A stretch of DNA of 64,000 bases, from NCBI GenBank assembly GCA_016218685.1, contig JACRDD010000019.1:62001-126000 (forward strand), given 5' to 3'. Shown in pieces: positions 15,746-26,674 of this stretch (positions within the stretch are counted from its first letter, which is position 1; the number at the start of each line of letters is the position of its first letter). The stretch comes from Desulfobacterales bacterium (GTDB lineage: Bacteria > Desulfobacterota > Desulfobacteria > Desulfobacterales > Desulfosarcinaceae). The translations under genes were made by a program, and so were the position numbers. The notes under the pieces are model-generated. The model was not told the origin of the DNA. It searched no databases and was given only the letters and a program-made list of their open reading frames with translations.

Positions 15746-18385
15746 ATGAATCTATTGCAAAAATTTCGGTTGTTTCGCGGAAAGCGCAGGGTATCGGAAG
15801 CTGCACGGGAACGATTGATGCAGGCGTTCCGGGTCAAATATTCCAACTTCAAAACCCTTCTGGAGTCCAATACCGAGCTGCTCAAGATCATCTCGGACAT
15901 CGAGCTCAAACTGCGCGGCCAGACGGTATTCGGCGCCTCCTATATCGAGGCCCAGACCATGCGCAGCATCTTTCACAATGCGCGTATGATTCAATGCCTG
16001 GAAAACATGTCCGGCCGCTCCTATGCGTCGCTGAAAAAGGCCCTGGACGATATCCACCGTAAAATCAAAAGCGAGATCGGCATAACCACCGAAGGCCCGG
16101 TGCATCAGGTGGGCTTCGTAGCCGCGTATGGAGAGCTTTCCCAGGATAGCGCCGAAGTCGTGGGCGGCAAGAACGCCAACATCAGTGAAGTTAAAAACCG
16201 GCTGGGACTGCCTACCCCCGAAGGGTTCGCGATCACGGCCGCGGCCTTCCAGCACTTTATCCGCGCCAACCGGCTCGACGAAACGATCCAGCGGATGAAA
16301 AGCAAAGCCGATATCATCGAAACCGAAACCATCATGCATGTGAGCGATGAGATTCAGCAGCGGCTGCTGGCCGCCGAAGTGCCGTCGGAGCTGGCCGACG
16401 CCATCCATAAGGCCCATGCCGAGCTCATGGAAGGCCTGGCCCGGGATGGAAAATCGGCCACCAACATCTCCATGCGCAGCAGCGCCATTGGCGAAGACAG
16501 CGCTATTTCCTTCGCCGGACAGTACCTGACCGTGCTCAATGTTCCGCCCGGTCAGATCGTGGAAAGCTACAAAAAAGTCGTTGCCAGCCTTTTTTCCGCG
16601 CATGCCATCTCCTATCGCCTGCACATGGCCATCCCCTTTCAGGCCGCCGCCATGGCCGTGGCTTGCCAGGAGATGATCGTGGCCCGGGCCAGCGGTGTCA
16701 TGTATACCCGCAATCCGGTCAATCCCCTGGAAAACCGTATTTTGATCAATGCGGTCTGGGGCCTGGGTCCTTACGCCGTGGACGGGGTCGTCAGCCCGGA
16801 CACCTATATCTTCAGCAAGGACAATCCGCCCCGGATGCTGGAAGCCAGGATCTCCATCAAAACCGCGCGTCTGATGGCCCTGGACAGCGGCGATTTGCGG
16901 GACGAAGCCGTCCCGACCGCCGATCGCCAAAGCGCCTGTCTGACCGAGGAACAGGCGCGACTTTTAGCATCGCACGGATTGGCGCTGGAAAATCATTTCG
17001 GTCTGCCCCAGGACGTGGAGTGGGCGCTGGATGACCGGGGACGCCTGATCATTCTGCAGACCCGTCCGCTGCGGGTGGATGCCCTCGAAACCAGCGGCGG
17101 CAAGCTGCAAACCCTGCCGCTGGATGGCTATACGGTTTTAGTGGAGGGCGGCGAGGTTGCCTGTGCAGGCATCGGATACGGCCCGGCCTGCCATGTGCGC
17201 ACCGAATCGGACCTGGCCAATTTCCCCGACGGCGGCGTGCTGGTCTCGGCCCATGCCTCGGCCCATCTGGTAATGGCCATGCCCAAGGCCCGGGCCATTC
17301 TGGCCGACGCAGGCAGCATCACCGGGCACATCGCCTCGCTGGCCCGGGAGTATATGATCCCGACCCTGCTGGGCCTGGGTGGCGGCACGGCGAGCATACC
17401 CGCGGGCGCCGCGGTCACCGTCGATGCCTTCAACGGCAGAGTTTATGCCGGCCAGGTGGTCGAACTGCTCGAATCCGGATTCCAAGCCACAGGGGTCATG
17501 CGCAATACCCCCGTCTACCAGGCGCTGCGGCGGCGGGCCGACCTGATCGTGCCCCTGAACCTGACCGATCCTAAATCGCCCAAATTCACCCAGGAGCATT
17601 GCCGCACGATTCACGACATCATGCGTTTTATCCATGAAAAATCCTACGAGGAGATCTTCCAGCTCGGCGATCTGGTGACCGACCGCGGCCAGCTTTCGGT
17701 GCGCCTCAAGGCCAACATCCCCATCGATCTGTACATCATCGATCTGGGCGGTGGCCTTTCCGTGGACGCCATGCAAGTTTCCAAGGTGACCGCCGAAGAA
17801 ATCCTGTCGGCACCCCTTTCGGCGCTCATCGGGGGCATGCTGTGCGACGATCTGCAATGCCGGGGGCCCCGGCCGATCCACGTGGGAGGCCTAATGTCGG
17901 TGATGAGCAATCAATGGCTCTCGCCGCCCAACATGGGCGCCGAACGGTTCGGCGACCGCAGCTATGCCATCATTTCCGATCGATACTTGAACTTCAGCTC
18001 CCGGGTGGGCTACCATTACAGCATTCTGGATTGCTATTGCGGCCAGACTGCGGCCAAGAACTACATCAACTTCCAATTCAAAGGCGGCGCCGCCGACTCA
18101 TTGCGGCGCAACCGGCGCTTGCGCGTCATCGAAAAAGTTCTGGTCGAGAGGGGCTTTGTGGTCAACATCGCGGGTGATCGGGTAACCGCCCGCATGGACA
18201 AATACGAGGCCGCGATTCTGAAGAAAGAGCTGGACCAGATCGGGCGCCTGCTGATCTACACCCGCCAGATGGACATGCTGATGCACAGCGAACTGCTGGT
18301 GAACAAACTCGCCGAATGCTTCTTGAAGGGCAACTACACCTTGAATCCGGATGCCGAGGAACCGGGCGGTTTTTGTACAAAATAG
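15746..18385 (+). CDS. PEP/pyruvate-binding protein, PEP-synthase-like, without the catalytic barrel (copy 1)
   Basis: An 879-residue cytoplasmic protein. A helical N-terminus (1-110) precedes an ATP-binding PPDK_N-type domain (about 130-450; GGKNANISEVKNRLGLP, MRSSAIGEDS, GVMYTRNP). A swivelling phosphohistidine domain follows, with the candidate His528 in AGSITGH. The PEP-binding TIM barrel of true PEP synthase or PPDK is absent: no Cys-containing catalytic loop is visible. Instead about 300 residues form an unrecognised domain with DRSYAIISDRYLNFSSRVGYHY near residue 742. A paralogue at 44907 shares all parts. It may move phosphate through His without making PEP, or act as a regulator. It lies beside sensor kinases and a TauE operon, behind a sigma-54 promoter. 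Confidence 0.85.
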   Translation: MNLLQKFRLFRGKRRVSEAARERLMQAFRVKYSNFKTLLESNTELLKIISDIELKLRGQTVFGASYIEAQTMRSIFHNARMIQCLENMSGRSYASLKKALDDIHRKIKSEIGITTEGPVHQVGFVAAYGELSQDSAEVVGGKNANISEVKNRLGLPTPEGFAITAAAFQHFIRANRLDETIQRMKSKADIIETETIMHVSDEIQQRLLAAEVPSELADAIHKAHAELMEGLARDGKSATNISMRSSAIGEDSAISFAGQYLTVLNVPPGQIVESYKKVVASLFSAHAISYRLHMAIPFQAAAMAVACQEMIVARASGVMYTRNPVNPLENRILINAVWGLGPYAVDGVVSPDTYIFSKDNPPRMLEARISIKTARLMALDSGDLRDEAVPTADRQSACLTEEQARLLASHGLALENHFGLPQDVEWALDDRGRLIILQTRPLRVDALETSGGKLQTLPLDGYTVLVEGGEVACAGIGYGPACHVRTESDLANFPDGGVLVSAHASAHLVMAMPKARAILADAGSITGHIASLAREYMIPTLLGLGGGTASIPAGAAVTVDAFNGRVYAGQVVELLESGFQATGVMRNTPVYQALRRRADLIVPLNLTDPKSPKFTQEHCRTIHDIMRFIHEKSYEEIFQLGDLVTDRGQLSVRLKANIPIDLYIIDLGGGLSVDAMQVSKVTAEEILSAPLSALIGGMLCDDLQCRGPRPIHVGGLMSVMSNQWLSPPNMGAERFGDRSYAIISDRYLNFSSRVGYHYSILDCYCGQTAAKNYINFQFKGGAADSLRRNRRLRVIEKVLVERGFVVNIAGDRVTARMDKYEAAILKKELDQIGRLLIYTRQMDMLMHSELLVNKLAECFLKGNYTLNPDAEEPGGFCTK

Positions 18386-19125
18386 CCGGGGGCGATATCC
18401 GCGGAAAGCTCTATGGCGGCATGCGCCATGGCGTCTCGTACGGAGATGATACGCAACTCTCCCACCGGCTCCAGCCGGGCATTCAACAGCCGCAGCAAAT
18501 CACCGGCGAAGATTTTCTGCTCCCCATGAACGCCGATGCCGACCTCCCAGCGATCCTTGAGGCGTGACAGTTTTAAGATCGGGAAGATGCCTTGGCGTTC
18601 CAGCAATGCTTCGTTGCGTGCGGAGTGAAGATAAGAGAGCAGCAAGGCGCCTATCAGCGGCAGCAGGCTGGCGATCACGAGCCACCAGGGCGGAATGCCG
18701 ATGGCCTTTCGGCAGATGGATGGATAGCTGGCATTCAATGCCGATGCGGAATCGAAAACCAGCACATGGTGGGCGACAGGCATTTCCACACCCGGTTGCC
18801 GGCTGTCGAACACCTGGAGCTCGTAGCTTCCGGGAGAAACGGAATCGCCCACGTGCAGCTCGCCGCGCCATATTCGGCCGCGCAGATCGATGAAGAGCAG
18901 ACGCAGTCCTTTATTAGCCGAGCGATAGCTTAATTCATTCAGGGATGAGACCGTCGTGGTCAATGTGCCGTTGACGGCATGACGGGATCCGGGCAACGCG
19001 CGGACCGTCTGGGGATCGTCCAAATGGCCTGAAACGAAGGTGTCCGCCACGGAAAGAAGAAAAAGCACACCGGCGATGACACCTAAACGGCGGATGAATC
19101 GTGGCGAGGGAAGTCGCGATAGCAT
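18334..19125 (-). CDS. Membrane protein of unknown function, last gene of the TauE operon
   Basis: A 263-residue protein with an N-terminal membrane helix (about 12-30), an extracytoplasmic domain of about 110 residues, a second helix (about 148-167) and a cytoplasmic tail of about 90 residues. I do not recognise the family. It begins 9 bases after the 78-residue membrane protein gene. Its last 52 bases overlap, tail to tail, the end of PEP-synthase-like gene 1. Both reading frames look genuine, so this is a convergent coding overlap. Confidence 0.75.
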   Translation of the reverse strand: MLSRLPSPRFIRRLGVIAGVLFLLSVADTFVSGHLDDPQTVRALPGSRHAVNGTLTTTVSSLNELSYRSANKGLRLLFIDLRGRIWRGELHVGDSVSPGSYELQVFDSRQPGVEMPVAHHVLVFDSASALNASYPSICRKAIGIPPWWLVIASLLPLIGALLLSYLHSARNEALLERQGIFPILKLSRLKDRWEVGIGVHGEQKIFAGDLLRLLNARLEPVGELRIISVRDAMAHAAIELSADIAPGYFVQKPPGSSASGFKV

Positions 19126-19134
19126 AAGCCGTGC

Positions 19135-19371
19135 TTAGCCGGCCACGCGGTTTTTAAAACGGCGCAGCATCAGACGGGCGGCCACGATGGTCATTACGGC
19201 CGCAGGAATGAAGGTGCGCAAAAAAATGGCCGAAAGATTGTCGGGGTCCTGCTGCCCCCAATACATACCTAGCGTGAGTTCGACCAGCAACAGCAGGTTC
19301 ATGGCGACCACCACCCAGCGTTGCTTGGGGTTGAGTCTTTCTTCGGATGCGATCTGGCGAGGTTCGAACAT
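19135..19371 (-). CDS. Small two-helix membrane protein
   Basis: A 78-residue protein with membrane helices at about 20-38 and 48-67 and a basic C-terminus. The family is not recognised. It is the fourth gene of the leftward TauE operon, after a GC hairpin, and is followed within 9 bases by the 263-residue membrane protein gene. It probably forms part of an exporter-associated membrane complex. Confidence 0.7.
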   Translation of the reverse strand: MFEPRQIASEERLNPKQRWVVVAMNLLLLVELTLGMYWGQQDPDNLSAIFLRTFIPAAVMTIVAARLMLRRFKNRVAG

Positions 19372-19401
19372 GGATCCAATTCCTTCCTTAGGGATACCAA
19401 A

Positions 19402-19424
19402 GCCGGGGGGGCGCGCCCCCCGGC
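19402..19424 (-). other. Strong intercistronic hairpin in the TauE operon
   Basis: A 9-bp GC-only inverted repeat (GCCGGGGGG / CCCCCCGGC) around GCGCG lies between the secreted 111-residue protein and the small membrane protein, mirroring the hairpin at 9473-9502 in the other TauE operon. No U-run follows. Confidence 0.55.
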
Positions 19425-19440
19425 GAATTACTTCTTTACT

Positions 19441-19776
19441 TTACTTCTTACGCAAATCCTGCTTGGAGACGTTCATCAGCCGTATGGCCACTTTGGTGCC
19501 GTCTTTGACGTTATAGGCCAGCCTGATGATGTCCCCTGCCTCCGGTGGAATCCCGATTAGGGCGGTGGCCACGTTGTATTCCGACTGGGTGCCGGTGGGC
19601 TGCCCATAGGGATGCTCATTGGTGAAATTGATGTCGTACTCCTCGATGGTGACCAACTTGCGCTCTTTGTCGTACTGAAGGCACTTGCCCTGGCTGACTT
19701 CGGCCGCTGCGGCCGTACCTGCCAGCCAGAAGAGCCCCGCCAAGACCATCACTATTTGAATTATCCTGCGTTTCAT
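19441..19776 (-). CDS. Small secreted or periplasmic protein of the TauE operon
   Basis: A 111-residue protein with a clear signal peptide (basic start, hydrophobic 6-20, cleavage near AAA-AE at 24-25) and a mature domain of about 87 residues that appears beta-rich. No family recognised. It lies 19 bases after the TauE gene and may bind substrate or assist the exporter on the outer face. Confidence 0.78.
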   Translation of the reverse strand: MKRRIIQIVMVLAGLFWLAGTAAAAEVSQGKCLQYDKERKLVTIEEYDINFTNEHPYGQPTGTQSEYNVATALIGIPPEAGDIIRLAYNVKDGTKVAIRLMNVSKQDLRKK

Positions 19777-19795
19777 CGTTGCATATCCTCCTGCG

Positions 19796-20839
19796 TTAGG
19801 CTTTGGTGGCCATGGCTTCGCGGGCTTTTTTCTCCCGCAGTTCGTTGGCGGCTCCCTTGAACATGATAATCATAATATAGATACAGATGATGCCGATGGT
19901 GCTCAGGATCAGAACCGCCGCCGGGAGTTCGTATTTGAACTGTTTAAGGATGATGGAGATCATGCAGCACAACACGGCCGCGCCGAAGGCCAGCCGGATG
20001 CCGTAGCCTTTGGCGTACTTGGTGGCCACGGTGCCGATCTGCGCGCCAATGGCGGCACCGGTGAGCATGACGAAGACCGCCACTAGTTCGATACGGCCTT
20101 TCAGGGTATAGGTGAAGGCTCCGTATAGGCCGGAAATCATAACCTCGAACAGGTCGGTGCCCACGGCCACATGGGTGGGGGTGCCGATGAAGTAAATCAA
20201 AGCCGGCATGCGCAGCAACCCGCCGCCGATGCCCAGGAAGCCGGCCAGCACGCCGGTGGTGAAACTGACCGAAATGGGCAGCCAGGCCGAGCAGTAGATG
20301 CCCGAGGTCTTGAAGTGCATCATGGGCGGGATGTTGATCTTGTGCAGGGTTTTATACCAGGTAAAACCCTCCACGCCTTTTTCGCCAGCCACTTCACCGG
20401 CTTTTTTCTTCTGGCGCGCCTTGGCATAATCGGAAAAGACCATGACCGCGATCAACAGCAGAAATACGACATAGACCCAGCGCACCACCGGGCCGATCTG
20501 GCCCAGACGCTCCAGCCACATGACCAACTGGGCGCCGCACTCTATGCCGATCATGGTGCCGATGACCATGATGAAGCCCAACTTGTAATCCACGTTGCCG
20601 AATTTGGAGTGCCGGATGGTCGAAATCATCGATTTACCGGCGATGTGGGCGATATCCGTGCCGATGGCGAAGGCCATGGGAAAGCCCAGTATATTGAGTC
20701 CCGGCGTGACCATCCAGGCCCCGCCCATGCCGAAAAAACCGCCGATGACGCCCACCGAATAACCGATCAGCACCAGGCCCGGCCAGAAAATATCCACGCC
20801 CGCAATGGGCATATACATATACAACCAGGAAGCATCCAT
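19796..20839 (-). CDS. TauE/SafE family anion exporter (second copy)
   Basis: A 347-residue polytopic membrane protein with family motifs (GGFFGMGGAWMVTP near residue 35, GFLGIGGGLLRMPALIYFIG near 205) typical of the two repeat halves. It is likely to export sulfite or a small organic acid or sulfonate. It is the second gene of a five-gene operon led by a 98-residue membrane protein and driven from a sigma-54-like promoter at 21.3 kb. It differs clearly from the copy at 9548, so this is not a recent duplication. Confidence 0.93.
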   Translation of the reverse strand: MDASWLYMYMPIAGVDIFWPGLVLIGYSVGVIGGFFGMGGAWMVTPGLNILGFPMAFAIGTDIAHIAGKSMISTIRHSKFGNVDYKLGFIMVIGTMIGIECGAQLVMWLERLGQIGPVVRWVYVVFLLLIAVMVFSDYAKARQKKKAGEVAGEKGVEGFTWYKTLHKINIPPMMHFKTSGIYCSAWLPISVSFTTGVLAGFLGIGGGLLRMPALIYFIGTPTHVAVGTDLFEVMISGLYGAFTYTLKGRIELVAVFVMLTGAAIGAQIGTVATKYAKGYGIRLAFGAAVLCCMISIILKQFKYELPAAVLILSTIGIICIYIMIIMFKGAANELREKKAREAMATKA

Positions 20840-20860
20840 GAAATTATCCCTCCTTGAATT

Positions 20861-21157
20861 CTAATGTTCTATGATCTTGCGTGAATGGAGATCCAGGCCG
20901 CTGCGTTCCATGATGAAATCCATGATGAAGCCCAGAAAACAGCCGATGGCCACTGTAAGGACTACGGCCCAAACAGCGGACATAACGACATTGGTATTGT
21001 ACAGGTCGGAAAAATATTTCAATATTCCGGTTACCCGCCGCGTGTCGGCCACCACCACGATATTGGTGGCTTTTTCGCCGGCCGCCCAGGCCGTGGCCGG
21101 CAGCATTATGGCCAGACCCATCAATAGATTTTTGCCCCAATGGTAAATACGTTGCAT
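20861..21157 (-). CDS. Small membrane protein leading the TauE operon
   Basis: A 98-residue protein with a signal-like N-terminal helix (about 8-25, ending TAWA-A) and one membrane helix (about 57-78). The ATG at 21157 has GGAGGAG about 8 bases upstream; the longer frame to 21433 crosses the sigma-54 promoter and is unlikely. It probably is an accessory subunit of the TauE exporter encoded 21 bases downstream. Confidence 0.75.
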   Translation of the reverse strand: MQRIYHWGKNLLMGLAIMLPATAWAAGEKATNIVVVADTRRVTGILKYFSDLYNTNVVMSAVWAVVLTVAIGCFLGFIMDFIMERSGLDLHSRKIIEH

Positions 21158-21285
21158 GAACTTTCTCCTCCTCTTTAATAATTGTCTATACCGATACAGG
21201 TTTAACCCTCTTTTAGCCGGTTGACGAAAGCCGTGGCTTCCGATGCGATAATCCGCCGGTTCGCACAGGCGGACGCAAGACATTG

Positions 21286-21301
21286 AGCAACTCCCATGCC
21301 A
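21286..21301 (-). promoter_or_regulatory. Sigma-54 promoter for the five-gene TauE operon
   Basis: The minus strand reads TGGCATG-N4-TTGCT, near consensus with exact spacing, 129 bases upstream of the first gene. Confidence 0.65.
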
Positions 21302-21474
21302 CATGCTTGGTGGGCCATGGCGCGCGACATCACTGACTTTTCCGCCGGAGCAACATGGCTGGTAGCCTGATCGTAGGTTAGCAAGGTTTAACAGAATGTA
21401 AAAAGGTCTGACACTCGGATGAAGGCCAAGCACATGGCCTCACTGGCGTGCACGGCGGTCATGCGAGGCGCCAA

Positions 21475-21490
21475 TGGCCCACCGATTGCA
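21475..21490 (+). promoter_or_regulatory. Sigma-54 promoter for the second Cache kinase
   Basis: TGGCCCA-N4-TTGCA has exact GG-N10-GC spacing, 71 bases before the kinase start. Confidence 0.6.
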
Positions 21491-21560
21491 TATGAACCCT
21501 TGTTTGGTATAAAAGGTTGGCTATCTGCGGCCTGCCTGACGCTTTCCGAAGAAGAGGCTT

Positions 21561-23240
<1,680 letters not shown>

Positions 23241-23257
23241 CGGAAAAGGAGCAGATC

Positions 23258-23647
23258 ATGCCGACTTTCAGCGTGTTGGTAATCGACGACGAACTCGACT
23301 TCATGGAGACTCTGGTCAACCGGCTCCAGCGGCGCAAGCTGGATGCCATCGGGGTACCCGATGGCGAACAGGCTCTCGAACTGTTGAAGCAGCGCTCTTT
23401 CGAGGTCATTTTACTGGACATCAAAATGCCGGGCGGCATGGATGGCATCGAAACCCTGCGGGAGATACGGCGCCTTCAACCCCTGGCCGAAGTAATTCTG
23501 CTCACGGGTCACGCCTCGGTGGAAACCAGCCTGGAAGGGATGCAGTTAGGCGCTTACGACTACCTGCTCAAGCCAGTCAAATTCGAAGAACTGCTGGTCA
23601 AAATCGCCGCGGCCTTCGAAAAGAATTCGCCACAGGAGAACAAATAA
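23258..23647 (+). CDS. Single-domain response regulator (receiver only)
   Basis: A 129-residue receiver with Asp10-Asp11, phospho-acceptor Asp54 (LLDIKMPG), Thr83 and Lys105 (LLKP). It has no output domain. AAGGAG lies 6 bases before the ATG. It pairs with the kinase immediately upstream and ends 26 bases from the convergent ComB-like gene. Confidence 0.93.
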   Translation: MPTFSVLVIDDELDFMETLVNRLQRRKLDAIGVPDGEQALELLKQRSFEVILLDIKMPGGMDGIETLREIRRLQPLAEVILLTGHASVETSLEGMQLGAYDYLLKPVKFEELLVKIAAAFEKNSPQENK

Positions 23648-23672
23648 GGGCGCCCGTCGGTCACCGCGCCGG

Positions 23673-24374
23673 TCATTGTCCAACCGACAGCCGTTCGAGC
23701 GCGACGCCCCCTTCCGGGCCCCGGGTAGCCCGCAAAACAAAATCGAATCGATTCAGATCCAGACACAGATTCAGATCCTCGGGGGGCATATCCACGCAAT
23801 CCCCTGACTTGAATAATTTTGCGCCAATGCCGCGCAGTATCGCTTGCCGCAGGGGGGCGAATGACAGCGGTCGGCCCTCCAGCGCCGCTTTCAGGTAAAG
23901 CGCGCACAGGGTGTCTTCCAGCGCGGGCCGTCCGCCGCTGCCCATGCACACCAGACTGACATACGAGGCCGACCGGTCGCGGATATACGCCACCACGGCA
24001 TCGGCATTAACGAATCCGCCCGTCAAGATTTCCTCCGCGGATTGTGCCGCGGCAAGCCCCCTTGTGCCGTTGGAGGTGGTCAGAACCACTGTCCGGCCGG
24101 CAAGCGCCACTCCTTTCAGCAGGCTGGGGGAATTGCCCCAATCGAAACCCGGCATGCGACGGCCATGGCGCTCGCCGATGAGGACCACGGGGCCGTGCAT
24201 CCGGGACAAGGCCTTTGCCGAAGCCTCATGGGCGACCGCCCAAATACGTCCTGCTCCTGCGGCGGTAAGGTAACAAACCGTGGAAGAGGCCCGCAAAACA
24301 TCAATGATCACGGCGATTCCCTGCGCCCGGATAGCTCCCTGGCGCTGGTGCAGAATGTCGATAATGAGATTCAT
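23673..24374 (-). CDS. ComB-like 2-phosphosulfolactate phosphatase family protein
   Basis: A 233-residue protein with ComB-family signatures: DVLRASSTV near the start, GERHGRRMPGFDWGNSP in the middle and TTSNGTRGL. In methanogens ComB releases sulfolactate on the way to coenzyme M; many bacteria carry homologues whose substrate is unproved. The ATG at 24374 follows AGAGGAAA, so the 20 codons upstream are excluded. Proximity to TauE-type exporters makes a C3-sulfonate role attractive, but this is inference only. Confidence 0.8.
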   Translation of the reverse strand: MNLIIDILHQRQGAIRAQGIAVIIDVLRASSTVCYLTAAGAGRIWAVAHEASAKALSRMHGPVVLIGERHGRRMPGFDWGNSPSLLKGVALAGRTVVLTTSNGTRGLAAAQSAEEILTGGFVNADAVVAYIRDRSASYVSLVCMGSGGRPALEDTLCALYLKAALEGRPLSFAPLRQAILRGIGAKLFKSGDCVDMPPEDLNLCLDLNRFDFVLRATRGPEGGVALERLSVGQ

Positions 24375-24620
24375 AATTTTTCCTCTTAGATCATCGGCGC
24401 CAAAAGGGCAATTCGCAGCTCGGTTGCGCGGCATCTATCCCTGTGCTAAATTAACGCCATTATGCATGACAGCTACGGAGTTGCCCCGGCATATCCCTCT
24501 TTGATCTTCCCATCTGCGCATCTCTTCGACTTCCGAACGACAAACATTAAGGCTGCGGCGGTGAGGCGGCTGCGCGCCCCAAGCCGGCCTCATCGTCCGT
24601 GGAAATAGAATGAGGACTAG

Positions 24621-26639
24621 ATGACGCAATCCGATTACGCGATGCCATCCCCGGAAAACAAGGCCGGCGACTTGCAACGGCAGGTGGAAACATTGCGCGC
24701 CGAACTGGAGAAGATTCAGCGGCGGGCGGCCGACCTCGAGGAGGCGAACGCCCAATGGCAAGTGACCTTCGACGCCATCGCCGATGCCATTTGCGTTCTG
24801 GATGCCGATCACCGCATTGTGCGCATGAATCGGGCCATGGCCCAACTGGTGGGCCGCAGCGAAGCCGATGCGGTGGGCCATCACTGTTGGAAACTGGTGC
24901 ACGGCACGGATCAGCCTCCGGAAAGCTGCCCGTGCCAAAACGTGAGGCGCTTTCTGAAGCGCCATAATGCGGTTATCGACCACAACCAGCGCTGGATCGA
25001 CGTCACCATCGACCCGCGCTTCGACTATCAAGGACAGTTGGACGGATTCATCCACGTCATGTCCGATGTCACCGCCAGCGTCTTCAAGGAAAACGCACTG
25101 CGCGAGGCACATCATACCTTGCTCACGGTGCTGGACAGCATCGACGCCGTCATCTATGCGGCCGACATGGCCAGCAATGAATTGATTTTCATGAACCGCC
25201 ACATGCGCGACATGTTCGCGGGCAACGCCGCCCCAACCTGTTGGCAAGAGCTTCACAACCTGGACGGGTCCGATCGGTGCGGCACCGCCGAGCAGTTGCT
25301 GGACGAGAACGGCCAGCCCAAGGGCGTAATGGTATGGGAGGGCACCAACAAAGCCCGGAATCAGTGGTTTTTGCACCATGACCGGGCGATCAAATGGGTG
25401 GATGGTCGTTACGTGCGCCTGCACGTGGCCACCGACATCAGCGCGGTCAAAACCCTGGAACGGGAACGGATGGAAAACGAAACCCGGCTGCGCCAGGCCC
25501 AAAAGATGGAAGCCATCGGCACCCTGGCCGGCGGCATCGCCCATGACTTCAACAACATCCTGTCGGCCATTTTAGGCTATTCGGAGTTGGCCCTGGACGA
25601 TGCCAATCAGGGCCGATCCAATCCAACCTACATCAGCCAGGTGTATCGGGCCGGCCAAAGGGCGCGCGACCTGGTGCAGCAAATCCTGACCTTCAGCCGC
25701 CAGACCGAGACCGAGTCCAAACCCATTCAGATTCAGCCGATCATTAAAGAGGCCCTCAAACTGCTGCGGCCCTCCCTGCCCTCCACCATCGATATTCAAG
25801 TGGAGGTGCGCAGCGACGCCATCGTGCGCGCCGATCCCATCCAGATTCACCAGGTCATCATGAATCTGTGCACCAATGCCAGCCATGCCATGCGCAACGG
25901 CGGCGGCCGATTACGGGTAGCGCTGTTGGAAGAGGAGTTGGTCGCCGATGGCAATCCCATTGCGGGACTGGTGCCCGGCCGATATCTGAAATTGGAGGTA
26001 AGCGATACGGGCCACGGCATCGACCCCTTGGTTATCGACCGGATCTTCGACCCCTACTTCACCACCAAGGAAAAAAACGAGGGCACCGGCATGGGCCTGG
26101 CAGTGGTCCAAGGCATCGTGCGTGGATGCGGCGGTGCCATCAAAGCCTCCAGCCGGCCGGGACAAGGGGCGGTCTTTTCCGTCTATTTTCCAGTCATCGC
26201 GCCGACGACGGCCAGCCATGCCGTCAGTCAGGAATTCATCCCCCTGGGACGCGAGCGGATTCTGTTTGTGGACGATGAAGCGGCCCTGGCCGATCTGGCC
26301 AAGGAGATTCTGGGCCGGCTGGGCTACCGGGTAACGGTCCATACCGATAGCCTTGAAGCCTTGTCGCTGTTCGAGCATCAACCGCGCGCGTTCGACCTGA
26401 TCATGACCGACATGACCATGCCGCAAATAACCGGCGACGCGTTTGCCGAAAGGTGCCGCGCCATCCGGCCGGACATCCCCATCATCATCTGCACCGGATA
26501 CAGCCAGAAGGTGACGCCGGAGATGATGGACCGCCTGGGTATCGGCGCACTGATCATGAAACCCCTGGTGCGCAACAAGCTGGGGATTGCCGTGCGTCAG
26601 GTGCTGGACGGCAAGAAGAACCTCAAGACGCACGACTGA
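24621..26639 (+). CDS. Hybrid sensor histidine kinase, PAS-PAS-HisKA-HATPase-receiver
   Basis: A 672-residue soluble kinase: N-terminal coiled coil (about 12-45), two PAS domains (about 48-155 and 160-285, the first with a CPC motif), HisKA with His308 (GGIAHDFNN), HATPase ([25 protein letters not shown]) and a C-terminal receiver (about 545-665; [23 protein letters not shown]). GAGGACTAG precedes the ATG. It stands alone, divergent from comB, and resembles the hybrid kinase at the left window edge. The PAS Cys residues could mark a redox or metal input. Confidence 0.92.
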   Translation: MTQSDYAMPSPENKAGDLQRQVETLRAELEKIQRRAADLEEANAQWQVTFDAIADAICVLDADHRIVRMNRAMAQLVGRSEADAVGHHCWKLVHGTDQPPESCPCQNVRRFLKRHNAVIDHNQRWIDVTIDPRFDYQGQLDGFIHVMSDVTASVFKENALREAHHTLLTVLDSIDAVIYAADMASNELIFMNRHMRDMFAGNAAPTCWQELHNLDGSDRCGTAEQLLDENGQPKGVMVWEGTNKARNQWFLHHDRAIKWVDGRYVRLHVATDISAVKTLERERMENETRLRQAQKMEAIGTLAGGIAHDFNNILSAILGYSELALDDANQGRSNPTYISQVYRAGQRARDLVQQILTFSRQTETESKPIQIQPIIKEALKLLRPSLPSTIDIQVEVRSDAIVRADPIQIHQVIMNLCTNASHAMRNGGGRLRVALLEEELVADGNPIAGLVPGRYLKLEVSDTGHGIDPLVIDRIFDPYFTTKEKNEGTGMGLAVVQGIVRGCGGAIKASSRPGQGAVFSVYFPVIAPTTASHAVSQEFIPLGRERILFVDDEAALADLAKEILGRLGYRVTVHTDSLEALSLFEHQPRAFDLIMTDMTMPQITGDAFAERCRAIRPDIPIIICTGYSQKVTPEMMDRLGIGALIMKPLVRNKLGIAVRQVLDGKKNLKTHD

Positions 26640-26674
26640 AACAAAATCTGCCCCTTACAGGCCGCGAAAAAAAA

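Larger units (their letters stand above)
21158..21560. other. Divergent regulatory region, no gene
   Basis: The region separates the leftward TauE operon from the rightward Cache kinase-receiver pair. It contains one sigma-54-like promoter in each direction. A shared activator may bind between them, but I could not find the TGTCC dyad here. Confidence 0.6.

Noticed and set aside
15752..16930. A 392-codon minus-strand frame inside PEP-synthase-like gene 1
   Set aside because: Shadow frame; the plus-strand product has recognisable ATP-binding motifs.
24375..24620. GG-N10-GC patterns that might be sigma-54 promoters for comB and the hybrid kinase
   Set aside because: They lack the conserved T and C of the -24 element and the TT of the -12 element. 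In GC-rich DNA such bare spacings arise by chance.
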